A stretch of DNA of 64,000 nt, taken from positions 101,913,285 to 101,977,284 of the forward strand of contig NC_134827.1 of the NCBI RefSeq assembly GCF_004210375.1, read 5' to 3'. Under the pieces are notes generated by a model. The model was not told the origin of the DNA. It did no database searches and worked only from the letters and a program-made list of their open reading frames with translations. Position 1 is the first letter of the stretch. Every line of letters begins with the position of its first letter. This document shows positions 42,660 to 53,840 of the stretch, piece by piece. A program made the position numbers and the translations under genes. This DNA is from Tachypleus tridentatus. Lineage: Eukaryota; Arthropoda; Merostomata; Xiphosura; Limulidae.

Positions 42660-44442
42660 CTGAAAGAAAAAACAAATAAAGTGCTGACAATTAGACAGTA
42701 AATATTAACTTTCAACTTCGCGAACGTTTAAAAAACTTTTAGTTTATTAATTACTAGGGAAGGGTTCGCAGTTTTGCTAGTGCTGATACAGTACAACTTT
42801 AAAAGTAGCACATTGTTTGGAAACTGTTCAATATTTGAAGCTCTCTAAACACAAATCAAATCGTTTATAATAAAAGCGACAAACTTTATTCTCTAGATTC
42901 TGTAACTTCCATCAATATATTGAAATGTTACCTTGACGTGAACGTCTAGACATGCTCTAGCTAACTGAAACATCAGCCTCAAACATATGTCAAAAATGTA
43001 GCTGACGTCACCTTAAAAACTAGCGGATGAATAAACATCCGTCAGCAAAATGTAGCTAACGCCTTCTTTAAAAACCTAATATATAAACATCCGTTAACAA
43101 AATGTAACTGACGACTTCTTTAAAAACCTAGCGGATAAATAAACATCCGTCAACAAAATGTAGCTGACGTCTCCTTCGAAAACCTAGCGGATAAATAAAC
43201 ATCCGTCAACCAGATGTAGCTGACGTCTCCTTTAAAAACCTAGCGGATAAATAAACATCTGTTAACAAAATGTAGCTGACGTCTCCTTTAAAAACCTAGC
43301 GGATAACTAATCCTTTTCCCACGCCAGGGTTTAAAAACCTGAAAGTTATGCTTTTTTAATCGACCCAAAAATTTTTACTTTGTTTTGTTTTTAAAAATAC
43401 AGTTGGAAAGTTTGTGTACGTCAGCGACAAAATCACGTGGTGCGACCAAACTAAAACAGACTAAAAAACAAAACAAATATGAAAACTTGTAGGAGACGTG
43501 GCGTACTTGTATTAGATATCAGTTAAATGTGTAAGACCTTTACATTGTCTTTTTAATTGGTCTTCCGGTGTTAATATGTTCATATCGTGATACGTTATTT
43601 TTTGGTAAAATCAGGAAATGGTCGTCCAATATACACATGTTTTTGTTGGACGTTTTATGTAAACATCTTAAGTCCTATGTCAGTTGATGCGCATTTTCAC
43701 TACCGAATGAAAGCCCCTTATTGTTTTTTCTGTCTCTAAACCAAAACGTGTATGATATTTATTTATTGATATATTTACAAGCCAGGTGTCGTGCACGTAT
43801 AAAAATACAGACTTTTTTTTATATAATAAGAATAACAACAAGAATCTTCTATTTGTCGGGGGGGGGGGAAGGTAAACACGAAATAAATACGAATGTTACT
43901 GATAACGAGTTAACACTCCCAACTTTAAGTTACGATAACAAAATAACTTATTTCCATAAAATCCTTGTTTTGATAAACAATTACATAACAACAGACCAGA
44001 ATTTCTCTATACCACGGGATATTTTCTGTTGTGTTTATTAAATCTTAAAAGTGATACTCTTGTGTTCACTTTATCAACAAAAAAATATTTTGTCAACAAT
44101 ATCTGTGTACGAAATTTCAAAAAGAGCTTTCAAAGCTTGTTCTGTAAGCGTGAATTCTAAAAACAACAACAACAGACAATAGTAGGCATGACGTCATTAA
44201 AGAAAACGTTTTAAAGTGTTTCAGAACTTACCCGCCATCATTTTGTGCCCCTCCGACATGTTATGACCACCGGCTGCGTTTTTTTAGTAAAACGGTCCTA
44301 TTGTGGTTACTAATGGAGTCACGAGGGAACTTTCTGTAGTGTATTACTAACGTTTTTGCTGTAGTTTGTCTCAAGGTATCACAGAATATAGAAAACAGGT
44401 AGAGCACAAAACTAGAATTGGGGAAAAAAAACAACAACTCAC
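42660..44442 (-). other. HR4: HR4 intron 2 (1,783 bp)
   Basis: Begins GTGAGT, ends CTTTCAG. Contains the TGACGTC minisatellite at 42985-43310. From 43311 to 44442 there is AT-rich sequence with a GGGGGGGGGG run at 43858-43868 and nothing else recognised. Confidence 0.85.
42985..43310. repeat. 55-57-bp minisatellite with CRE-like words
   Basis: About six units: AAAATGTAGCTGACGTC, TCCTTTAAAAACCTAGCGG, ATAAATAAACATCCGTC. TGACGTCA occurs once and TGACGTC in about three more units; the others read TAACGCC or TGACGAC. In HR4 intron 2, close to exon 3. Confidence 0.9.
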
Positions 44443-44591
44443 CTGCCAAAACCATGCCCTGACGGAGACACTTTTGGAAGCGACAGTACTGACACCTATT
44501 TCTCTGGGCCTTCGTGATTTCACAATTCCCATCTGCTACGCACGTGTAAACTCGTTTGTTTTGTACTGTGCGTTTGAAAAAACCTTTGCAC
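44443..44591 (-). CDS. HR4: HR4 exon 2, second half of the DNA-binding domain
   Basis: The acceptor CTGAATTGTAG is followed by G, which completes Gly452. The exon codes residues 453-501: [20 protein letters not shown], then [19 protein letters not shown] and [10 protein letters not shown], plus one G before the donor GTGAGT. It supplies the last Cys of finger 1 (453) and all of finger 2 (Cys469, 475, 485, 488). The finger-2 spacing C-x5-C-x9-C-x2-C is canonical. The sequence is closest to HR4/NR6A as I know them. Plus-strand frames here are shadows. Confidence 0.95.
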
Positions 44592-45310
44592 CTACAATTC
44601 AGATAAATAGGAGTTTGAGCGAATATGGAGAACCGACACACACAATTTACAGAATGCCATTAAGAAAACACACAAATTGTAAAACAAGACGTATAGACTT
44701 ATTCTTTGAATATTTTGGGTTCAGCGTATTTTCAGTTCAGTATCAAAGTGATTTCATAATGTGTCGGGAAAGTATTATATATGCGTGTACACGTTAAACA
44801 TTTCGGCACTGCTAACTAATTTATATCACTTAGTTTAATTTTGTTATAAAGCGAGCGCAAAACAACCTTAAATATACTGTAGTTTTGTTAAATACTTATA
44901 GTACATTTAAAGATTGTAGAAAAAACGAAATGATCCCATCAGAGAATTCTGTAATAATGGTTACGTTTGAATTTTTTTTTTTTTCAGAAATATGGAAATT
45001 TGCTCCAGTTCGGTAAACCGTTTAGCCTGCCCTATTTTGTTGCGAATAGAATACTCTTCTCAGTTATCAAGACAAATTAACCAACCAATCCCAGTTGTAA
45101 AGGCAAGTAGACCATCCAATCTCAGTTGCCAAGACAAATGAATCAGCCAATCTTAATTGTCAAGACAAATGAAGCAGTCAATCTCAGTCGTCAATGCAAA
45201 AGAAACAAGCCAATTTAATACATATATTACTACGATTACAGAACATTTGTTCATTAATCTTTGTAGCAAGATATCAAAACTGACACCTCAGGTTATCTTG
45301 AATGAAAAAG

Positions 45311-45352
<42 letters not shown>
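45311..45352. repeat. AT/GT microsatellite
   Basis: (AT)5 followed by (GT)16. Frames through it on both strands are artefacts. Confidence 0.95.
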
Positions 45353-45353
<1 letters not shown>

Positions 45354-45455
45354 CACAAATACTGTTTGATTTCCAATATTCGAAACGGCAACACGTTACG
45401 CAACTCTTCTGATTCAAAATGTTTTTAAACCCAAAGTTATAAATTCCATTTATTC

Positions 45456-45660
45456 GTGATGACGAGAAACCCACTCGAAGTAAAAATGTTTCTCAAGACG
45501 GTTGGTACGGGTATTAAAATTTTTATTAAAATAAAGTACAGAACAACGTTTCGGCCTGAAGATGACCTAAGAATATCGAAACGTTCTTCTCGACTTTATT
45601 TTAATAAAAGCTTTAATACCCATACCAACCGTCTTGAGAAACAAATTCATTTCTCTCTCA
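45456..45660. mobile_element. Penelope-like end, hairpin with hammerhead-like core
   Basis: TTTCTCAAGACGGTTGGTACGG and TATTAAAATTTTTATTAAAAT on the left mirror ATTTTAATAAAAGC, TTTAATACCCATACCAACCG and TCTTGAGAAAC on the right. The centre (45555-45583) reads CCTGAAGATGACCTAAGAAT then ATCGAAACG. The left flank ATGACGAGAAACCCACT is shared with the element at 8128. Confidence 0.75.
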
Positions 45661-45697
45661 TTTATCTTACTTGACAATGACCAAAGTAAATTATGAA

Positions 45698-45810
45698 CTG
45701 AGCATGTGGTTAGCGTACTGTACTATGAATCTGCAGGTCCATCTGTGGCCATTATAGGGATAACGGACAAATCTCACATTCGGTCGTAAAAAAGTAGCCC
45801 AAGAATTCAT
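45698..45810 (+). mobile_element. tRNA-like repeat, family D-like, diverged
   Basis: TGAGCATGTGGTTAGCGTAC and ATGAATCTGCAGG resemble the head of the repeat at 14395; AAAAGTAGCCCAAGAATTC resembles the SINE-A body, so it may be a hybrid. Confidence 0.4.
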
Positions 45811-46395
45811 CTTCTATTTTCGTTTCACCAGTTTGACCAAAATAAAATATGATTTAAAAACAACAACAGGGTCCAGATAAAGTACCTACGCAGGCCTAGT
45901 TCAGCCTGCGGGCCGCTAATTGGTCTTATATTTTTTAATTATTCAGATATTTGTTTTTCTTGTCGTAGCATAATTTTACTTTACTTAAATTCATCGTAAT
46001 TGAACTAAAATACGGGTTTAGGTTACTCTGGGGTAGCGACTATTTATGATGGGTAATATGTATTGAACATTAGTTTTCTGTTAGATGAACTCAAATGTAG
46101 ATACTTGAAAGGTCAGATTTTTTCCGTTCTCTTTCAGCATATCTTGTTGGAAGTGAATGTGATTGACGTCACGCCCTGATTAGATCAGTAATTCGGTTTT
46201 ACTTTTCTCGCTAATGTAGCTACCACTAGAAACACTCCCATATAAATGGAAGTTTCTTGTATGGGAAGGTCAGTGAAAAGTAACCCTCTCTGAACTGACA
46301 TGCGTAATCTTTTATAAGTAATTTTTATTCGCGTCTAAAAGAAGTTTACAAGTCTAACATTACGTTAGAGAGTTGGACTGGGCAAAGAACTACTG

Positions 46396-46436
46396 TGTGT
46401 GTGTGTGTTTTCTTATAGCAAAGCCACATCGAGGGA
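46396..46436 (-). mobile_element. SINE-B tail fragment
   Basis: GTGTGTGTTTTCTTATAGC then AAAGCCACATCGAGGGAAG: only the 3' end of SINE-B with the centre deleted. Confidence 0.6.
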
Positions 46437-47009
46437 AGAACAGCCATGGCTGAAATTGTCACTCATTTGACTTTTCGTATTCTTACATATAATTCTGGGT
46501 ATTATGGCGATCGTAAGAAAAAAATAAACAAAAAAAATAGACGTGTTTTGGAGATCTCGACACTGATCGGTGAGATAGATAGGTTTCTTAAGGGACCAAC
46601 CTGAAATGTCGGTGATAAATAATATAAATTTTGCTTTTTAATTGAACACGTCTGTTAGCCTGTAGCAAAGAAAAAATACTGTTGAAATACAATATAACCT
46701 TTTTTGACTGATGGATTATGTGTTTAGTATTAACGTCACCAAACAAGCTGTTTGTATGAAAGTTGCTTTGAAAACAAAGATAAAGGGGGGAAAGTCCAAA
46801 AGGGAAATAGTAACCCTTTACCTGCAGTTGACATCATGTAATATTAGCGTAGGCGATTGTGGTGGACATCGTGTAATGTGAGCATTTTGCGCGCAACAGT
46901 TTCAATGGCTCGTCGCAAAATTTCATGAATTTTTGTGCATGGGGTGTTAGAAAGATTTACACATGCCGGATTAAGTTACTCTAATATAGATCACAAAATA
47001 GATCAAAAT

Positions 47010-47122
47010 ATTTTTAGAGCATAAAGCTACACATTTGACTAACTACACACTGCCCATCACGGATATTGAAACCCGATTTTTAGCGTCTTAAACCTCCATA
47101 CTTACCACTGGGCCATTGAAAG
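47010..47122 (-). mobile_element. SINE-C, diverged
   Basis: CATAAAGCTACACATTTGAC, ACTGCCCATCACGGATATTG, AAACCCGATTTTTAGCGTC and CCACTGGGCCATTG. Confidence 0.65.
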
Positions 47123-47299
47123 GTGACGACATATTCCTTAGAAGATATTCAATGTCCCTTGTAAGAGGTTCTTAGAATAGATACTTTGCAAGGCAGTTTT
47201 CCATCGCCTTAGTTTTGAACTTCAGACCAGAGGAAAGGCAGTCAGTCTGTCCTCCTACCAGCCACGCTAAGGGATTGTAAATCACCCTTATAATGCATC

Positions 47300-47402
47300 T
47301 ATAACTTAAGGAGCTGGAGGGTACTATTTTGAAGTATTGCATGGGTTCGAACCTAGCTAGCCAGCTCCAGATCTCTACCACAGGGCCAGCTCGCGCCCTA
47401 TT
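47300..47402 (-). repeat. tRNA-like repeat, another family
   Basis: On the minus strand TAGGGCGCGAGCTGGCCCTG and TGGTAGAGATCTGGAGC precede AGGTTCGAACCCATGC. The D-arm and T-arm words are tRNA-like. Single copy here. Confidence 0.45.
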
Positions 47403-47651
47403 AAAAGAAGTTGTTCACTAGTACTAATTAACACAATATTCTGTTTAAAGATTCGAGAATAGACTATTTAAAACATAACTTTAAAAACGGGGTGAAATAA
47501 TCGGCTCTAGTTTGCTAATAGAAGACGAATGTTTCCTTCTTCTCAACCCAGAAGAAACGTGCTCCAGCTTTTGTCTGGATCTTGTTTTGTGTTTGTTTGT
47601 TTATACAAAGAACACTAACTTACTTCTGCTTTGGGCCTAGTTTTATTTGGT

Positions 47652-47912
47652 TTGTTTTGAATTTCGCGCAAAGCTACACGAGGGCTATCTGCGCTATACG
47701 TTCCTAATTTTGCAGTGTAAGACTAGAGGGAAGGCAGCTAGTCATCATTACCCACCCCCAACTCTTTTATCAACGAATAGTGGGATTGACCGTCACATTA
47801 TAACGCCCATACGGCTGAAAAGGCGAGCATGTTTGGTGCGACGGGGGATTCGAACCCGCGATCCTCAGATTAGTAGCTGAGTACCTTAATCACCTGGCCA
47901 TACCGGGTCGCT
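47652..47912 (-). mobile_element. SINE-A, near full length
   Basis: TTGAATTTCGCGCAAAGC, ACACGAGGGCTATCTGCG, AGTGGGATTGACCGTCACAT and head CACCTGGCCATACCGGG. Sense to HR4. Confidence 0.9.
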
Positions 47913-48199
47913 TAGGGCCAGGAATGGCCTAAGGATAAAGGAGTTTTACTCTGCACTACAGAGGTGATTGTCAACAAGTTCAAGTAGCCGGAAGCCTAAC
48001 CCTGCGGTGGGTTCGGCTGGGTGGGTGACTATTCATTGATTATTAATCATAATAGGGTTCCGCCAGATGTCAGTTATCTTACTTATACAAAACTAGTTTT
48101 AGCTCAATATAACATAATTATGAACACAATTTGTGTAATCCATGGAGGAAGATAGTTTTTATTTTATTTAATTGGGGGGGGGGATCCATGAATTTGAAA

Positions 48200-48330
48200 G
48201 TTTTGGTAACTGCTCATGTTAACCTAAAGATGATATAAGAAGGTCGAAATGTTGTTCAGTACTTTATTATTTTAATTAAAGTTTCAATACCAATCAATAC
48301 CAGCCGTTTTGAGAATACATTTTGGTAACC
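48200..48330 (+). mobile_element. Penelope-like end fragment
   Basis: AACCTAAAGATGATATAAG, AAGGTCGAAATGTTGTTCAG and CAATACCAGCCGTTTTGAG: a worn single copy of the end unit seen at 8331 and 45555. Confidence 0.6.
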
Positions 48331-49814
48331 ACTGCTCAACAAGGTCTGAAAATATCCAAGTAGTTTAATTATAACTCCCGAAGATCTAAAAGTTCAACAC
48401 AGATCAGACATTACGCTATGCATTAACCTAGTCATTCCAATATACCAATATATTTTTCGTCTCTTGTCCAGTTTAAATGACCTTTAAATATGCTCTCACC
48501 TAGAAATATCTTATTTAACCTTTAACGGTTCAACTGGAGGGAGGGTTTACCCTACTCTTTAAAGACCTGTTGCTACATCTAGAGTTCAAGGCAAATTGAA
48601 CTTATTTATATATATATTTTCCAACTGGTGCTAAACTCGAGATCGGTCTTTTGGATGGGCAACGCGTGCGTCCTGCGTAGGGTGACCACCCCAAAGAGCG
48701 CCATAATCGATATTAAAATTAACAGTTCGTCTCAATTCTACATGGTCAAGGGCACCGAAAATAAAGTTCACACAAGTCATTATTTTTCCTAGGGCCAGTA
48801 ACATGGAAAATGTACAAAATCACACATCAATAAACTACAGCAAACATAAAACTAAATTTTTACGAAAGTAAGAAAATCCTATGATCAACAAACGTGAAAT
48901 ATCTATACAACTATTCAAAACGTGCTAACACTATGAGACAGAATCCTGGATAACACGCTTGAATACAATTAGAAAAATATTAACAAAATGAACTGATGAA
49001 TAAAGTAGAGAGTTACATAACACATGATGAGCCTAGTCCTAAGTACCTCCTACATCTGAACGTCATAAATAGGATCTCACAGGCCAAACAGTATGAAGCT
49101 AACTGAATTCTGGACACAAACGTAGTTTTAGCTATACGTGTGTGTGTAACTGCTAAGCGGTACTGTATTATGGACACGGACTAATGATTCAATCATACAT
49201 AAGTGGATCTAGTGAAATTATACGAGTTAATATTAGATTGGTACAAAAAATGGTATATTAATTAAAACTGCGGACAGTGGTTAACATACTGAGAGTGATA
49301 CAAGAACGTAACAAAGGTTATTACCTTGGGTTCACTAACAGTGTAAACAAGCCAACAATTCTTGATAGCGAGAAAGTGATCAATGCTGGTCCAAAACATG
49401 GATCGAATCCCGATATTTATGACTTCCTAAAGCTGACTCTACCTTAACTTGTTACCTAATATAGCACCATCGTATGGGGGTAATAAACTGTCAATCTTAT
49501 GTTTATTTTTCTGAGGATTGAGCTACTATGTTTGTTGACACTTGTTGAGTTGCGAGTCATCATGACTGTGCCATTTGACCTGATGCAAGATGGCCACACG
49601 ATTAACTCGTAACAGTTTACTTTAAGTACCATAATTATGTTTGTTTTTTGTATCAATATACCTACAAACCTCATTCTAAGTTTTTTGAAACGTTTTAACA
49701 AAGATTAAATCTGGCCTTAAATAGGTACTGTACTTCAACGTATCGAATTATTTGTATGCATATTTTAAGGCCATGGGGAAGATCAACCGTGTACATAAGG
49801 CAATATTATGAAGA

Positions 49815-49942
49815 TTTGTTTATTTGTTTAGAATTAAGCCCAAAGCTACACAATGAGCTATCTGTGCTCTGCCCACCACGGGTATCGAAACCCGATTTTT
49901 AGTGTGCAAGTCCGCAGACATACCGCTGAGCCACTGGGGGCA
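49815..49942 (-). mobile_element. SINE-C, near full length
   Basis: TTTGTTTATTTGTTTAGAATT tail, CAAAGCTACACAATGAGC, CTATCTGTGCTCTGCCC, GGGTATCGAAACCCGATTTT and head TACCGCTGAGCCACTGGGG. Confidence 0.85.
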
Positions 49943-50654
49943 ACTTGACACACTGCAGTGGTTAGCTAGTCACATGTCGCTCACATTCCAAGGTTTTCCA
50001 ACTAGATCTAGCTATGTCATAATTTTCCGGTGTTAACAGTTTATTACGAAAGTTATGTATATGGTAAGATGTTCGTAAATACTTTTACCTTAATACATAC
50101 AACCCAACTCGGCCTTTACCATCCCCTGAAATTACCAACGCCTCTAATCCATTTCAAGGGAGAAAAAAAAATCTGGCTCTAACAATCTGTCTTTCGGTCA
50201 TTATGATGTTCATTAGTAAAGACTGGTTCGTGGAATGCAAAAACAACTAGCCACCTCCATTCAGTTGTGAAGTAGGGCGCAGTTATATGAAATAAAGAGG
50301 GCTTCAAAAACGTATTGGTATTTCAACTTCACCTTGGGCTCCAACGACAACTTGATTATGTCGCATACATTATCTTTAATAATCTGTGTTACGGGTTATG
50401 GTTATTAATAAAAAAAAATTGTGTTGGGTTATTACTTGGAGAAACTGTCTGGAAAGTCAGTGAAAAGTCTTTAAAAAGTTGAAGCACAAAACTGAGATTC
50501 GAATCTTGTAAATTAAACCCTTGCTAAATCTAGTAAAGATAAAAGATAAATTAGCCGAGAGAAACTGTGATATATATCTTTTAGTGCGACTTATTTATGC
50601 AAAAACATTCTTTGTATGTAAAGTACCTTTATGAACTGTAGCCTATTCTTTATC

Positions 50655-50840
50655 CTGTGGGTCGGACATGGGTAATAGATATCTTGGTGGTCTGCGGGTT
50701 GAAAATGTTTAATGTTCAAGCCGTCGAGTTGTCACTGAAGATGTTCGCACTTTTCTCCGTGGGCGTGTAATAAAGGTGATAGTCAACCAATCCTGGTATT
50801 TGGTATATGAGGCAGATGATGCCAACTGGTTGTCTTTTCT
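50655..50840 (+). mobile_element. possible SINE-A, very diverged
   Basis: GTCGGACATGGG, CTGCGGGTTGAAAATG and CCGTGGGCGTGTAATAAAGG can be aligned with SINE-A head and body; the 3' part is unrecognisable. Confidence 0.35.
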
Positions 50841-50989
50841 CTGGTTAGTTGTAACTTAAGGATCGCTGACCAGGTTTTTATAGCCCATTATGTTGTATAT
50901 GTGTTGTATATTTTCAAACATTTTATCGCATACAGCCTCAAGGCTTACAAAACTATAAACACTGACAAAACATATGAAATTAATTAACG

Positions 50990-51238
50990 TATCCTGGTGA
51001 TTAGAACGCTCGGCTGGGAGTCTTCGGGTTATGTGAATGAAACCCTGTACCCAGCATGCTGTTTATTTCAGCCAAGGGATGTTATAATGTTAGGGTAAAT
51101 CCCATTACATTTTTTGGTAAAAGAATAGCCCAAGAGTTGGCGGTGGGTACTGTCGGTCAGTTGTCTTCTTTCTAGTTGTCAGTTCAAAATTAAGGAAAGA
51201 AGCAGATACCCTTATTGGCTATGCTGTAAACAAAACAA
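50990..51238 (+). mobile_element. SINE-A, diverged
   Basis: TCCTGGTGATTAGAACGCTC, GTTATAATGTTAGGG, AAAAGAATAGCCCAAGAG, TTGGCGGTGGGT and a worn tail with CAAAACAACAGC. Confidence 0.75.
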
Positions 51239-51681
51239 CAGCAATCAGACGGATTATTTTGTTTAATAAGCGTCTGATGGTCATTCCAAAAATCGTACAA
51301 ACTTGAATCTCGGCTTTATAAAAACGTACATTTACACGGTTTACGAGATCCCGATAACGAGGTCAAGGTCATTCGGACTTTCAATGTTTAATTGAAAACC
51401 GTCTTTATTCAAGTGCAAAGTCAGTTGCAAAGTTCGCTTACCTTCAAACAGCATATTTGTGAAAAAAACACAATTTTGTTTTAACAAAACAGGTTTCGAC
51501 TTTGTTATGACCATGCGCAATGAGAATATTAGTGATCGTTTACATTTATTAAACTTTGTATTCAAGTTAGCAGTTATGTCATCTCTTCTAATATTTACGT
51601 TTTTGTTTCACGAGGAGATTATTTGTTCAAAATGTTGCAAAGGTCTTTTATGCCAAGTTTTCTTCATTATTAACTGATAAT

Positions 51682-51870
51682 TTAGAGAGAAGAGCTAGTC
51701 AACAGCACCCACCGCCAGTTCTTGGGCTTCTCTTATATGAGCAAATAATGAGATTTGACCATTATTTTTCAAGCGCACCCACGGTTCTAAAGAATGAAAG
51801 GCATTTTTAAGGAAACTAGTCGCAAACCACCAATTCTCGGGTTCATAAAACAGTCACGCTAACTTTTAGG
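51682..51870 (-). mobile_element. SINE-A, 3'-truncated and diverged
   Basis: GCTAGTCAACAGCACCCACC, GCCAGTTCTTGGGCTTCTC, TGAGATTTGACCATTATTTT and GCGCACCCACGGTTC. The head is barely visible. Confidence 0.65.
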
Positions 51871-51965
51871 CCACTTCTGACCCATAAGGAGATGAAATTT
51901 GATATTAGCCCTCAAACGCATAAACTTCGAAAATTTACATTTTCTTTAGTAGTACAATATTAATT

Positions 51966-52238
51966 AGGTTTGGTTTGAAATTCGCTCAAAATACACGAGG
52001 GCTATCTGCTCTAGCCGTCCTTAATTTAGCAGTGATAGACTAGAAGTAAGGCAGCTAGTCACTACCACCCACCTCCAACTTTTTGTCTACTCTTTTACTA
52101 ACGAATAGGGAGATAGACTGTAACATTATAACGCCCCCACTGTTGAAAGGACGAGCATCTATGGTGGGAGGGGGATTCGAACCCGCGATCCTCAGGTTGC
52201 GAGTCAATCGCCTAGCCACCTGGCCATGCTGGGCTTCC
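51966..52238 (-). mobile_element. SINE-A, near full length
   Basis: TTTGGTTTGAAATTCGCTC, GAGGGCTATCTGCTCTAGCC, GGGATTCGAACCCGCGATCC and head CACCTGGCCATGCTGGGC. Sits 240 bp after the donor of HR4 exon 1. Confidence 0.9.
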
Positions 52239-52480
52239 AACATCAAGTAATATCAACTATTCACTCGTTAAAAAGAATATCCTGAGGTATATATGTTGTT
52301 TTTCAGAATCCCATGAAAGACTTAAGACATCTTTAGAAAGGATGCACATAATGACATTCATGATTTAAAAGCAATGTAAGAAACATTTTTATATTCAATA
52401 CCTGGGTTAACATAAGAAAGCAATGATGATACATTTAAATCATGTCCCTCATGGTTTATTATCCTACACACAAAACTTAC

Positions 52481-53840
52481 CCTTCACAGGTTATGATACC
52501 ATAGTGAAGACCTGTGGCTTTGTCCTCACAAATCATACACACCATTGGCTGCTCTGTTTCTTCCTTCTCGACTTCAGGACCCCGAGATGTGGACGGTGTC
52601 GCCGCCATGACAGTTGACTCCTCTTTTCGCCCGTTCCCTGATACACTGAGATTTAATGCCTGAGTGTCTGGTAACTGGGTGGGAGAAGATGGTCCTGGTT
52701 GTGGCAGTTTTTCTGACCAGGATACAAGACTGGTGCTCACCAAACTACTGCTCCGACTCCGAAACTGAGGCAATACCTCTACTCTGGAAGTGGTAGTTGA
52801 TGATGCTGCGGATGGTATCCTTTGCACATTTGTCCCGTACTGAAGAGCGAAAGAAGGGTAGCTTCCTATTGCAGATAACCCACTAATTGGACCAGCACTG
52901 ATCCCACATTGTCCTATAGCTGGCGCACTAGAAGTTATTAGAGATGTAGGTGTTGTGGTGTAGCAGGAAAGAGGTTGGGATCGCGAGGAAACTGGTCCAC
53001 CTAAAAGTCCTATTCTTTCCATATTAGATACGCTATGTCGACGACCTACAGGGACATCACTACTTATTATAGAACTTGTGCTTGTATGCTCAGGTGACTG
53101 CAGCTCCTGAGATGGATCTGTCCAAATCACCGTTTCACCAGGACCAGAAGTTGGAATATCACTGATAACTAATGGCATTGTTTGATGCGATGCCCCTCTT
53201 AGCGAGGATAAATTTTGCTGCTTCACGTGGGGCCGTTCCTCATGGGCACTGAAATGACGCTTGTAGGCCTGTGCACTAGAAGGAGACCACAAATGAGGAT
53301 TCAAGTGGGGAAGTACTTCCATAAAACGCCTGGTTGGCGCGCTTAAGTCCAATCCCTGCTCTTCTAACGATGTTTTGGGTTTTTCCGATCGAATTTCAGC
53401 ACTTTCTGGAGCTCCCTCTTGTGTACACGTGCTTCCATCGTGGAAAACGTTGTCTTGTGAACTACTGCTTAACATTTCTCTTTCTGAGCTAGCCGCCTGT
53501 TGGGAGGGTGACTGGACGCTTTGGGTCGGAGAACCTTTCGCGGATTCCAGCTCTTCCTCCAGCATATTTGTATCTGGGGACTTATTTGGACCTTCAGACT
53601 GTGTTATCAAAGATACCTCCCCTCCTTCGCCCGATTCTAAGGGGAACTCGCTTGCAAAGTGACCCAGCTCTTCTTCCTTCAGAACAGGTTCCAAAGTGAG
53701 TACACTGTCAGGTGAAGAGTTATCAGGGTTCGTTTCACCGTCACTACTGTATCTCGAGTCAACTTTTCGACGCTTCAGTTTGATGTTGTGAAACAGGCTC
53801 ATCTTATGCATCCTCTCCAGGAGAAGCGGAAACATACTTC
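52481..53840 (-). CDS. HR4: HR4 exon 1 (first visible), N-terminal domain and start of finger 1
   Basis: ATG at 53835-53833 opens 452 residues. Motifs: MHKMSLFHNIKLKRRKVDSR (basic, nuclear-localisation-like, kept in insect HR4 as far as I recall), a long Ser/Thr/Pro-rich, probably disordered stretch, GLDLSAPTRRFMEVLPHL, QALNLSVSG, and finally MVCMICEDKATGLHYGIITC with EG, the first three Cys of zinc finger 1 (433, 436, 450). The exon ends with GG before the donor GTAAGT at 52480. Upstream of the Met is CTTTTTCTCCAG then GAAGT: an acceptor 5 bases before the ATG, so an earlier exon exists. Either that exon is untranslated and ATG 53835 is the start, or the frame extends upstream and this is an isoform-specific junction. 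Plus-strand frames at 53375-53699 are shadows. Confidence 0.93.

Larger units (their letters stand above)
44592..52480 (-). other. HR4: HR4 intron 1 of the visible set (7,889 bp)
   Basis: Begins GTAAGT, ends TTGTAG. Splits the DNA-binding domain within finger 1. It holds a GT microsatellite, Penelope-like ends (45456, 48200), and SINE-A, SINE-B and SINE-C copies. Stretches 44592-45318, 46440-47000, 48340-49814 and 51240-51680 hold nothing I recognise. Confidence 0.85.
27931..53840 (-). other. HR4: HR4 (NR6A/GCNF-like) nuclear receptor gene
   Basis: Six coding exons on the minus strand: 53840-52481, 44591-44443, 42659-42598, 35544-35128, 29502-29208 and 28142-27931. All introns are GT-AG and junction phases agree; the CDS from ATG 53835 is 2,490 bases, 829 residues plus stop. 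HR4 is an orphan nuclear receptor which in insects is part of the ecdysone response and binds extended AGGTCA half-sites; NR6A (GCNF) is the vertebrate relative. Zinc finger 1 (Cys433, 436, 450, 453) and finger 2 (Cys469, 475, 485, 488) are complete, the P-box is EGCKG, and the post-finger extension VREDRMPGGRN is characteristic of this subfamily. The ligand-binding domain fills roughly 560-829. An acceptor just before the first Met means that a 5' exon lies upstream. Confidence 0.95.

Noticed and set aside
42309..42663. Open frames on both strands with an 18-residue repeat (MIKQIRSLTDF and so on)
   Set aside because: They are by-products of the 54-bp minisatellite, whose period is a multiple of three; open on both strands with no start context.
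43858..43868. G-run as a possible quadruplex
   Set aside because: A single run of G without three partner runs nearby.
44443..44591. FTZ-F1, NR4A or E75 as the identity of the receptor
   Set aside because: Finger 2 and especially the VREDRMPGGRN extension in the following exon fit HR4/NR6A; the other families have a different extension.
45157..45474. Frames with Cys-Val or His-Thr runs
   Set aside because: They run through the GT microsatellite.
53375..53699. Plus-strand frames
   Set aside because: Shadows of HR4 exon 1, which has splice sites, a conserved zinc finger and a matching frame on the other strand.
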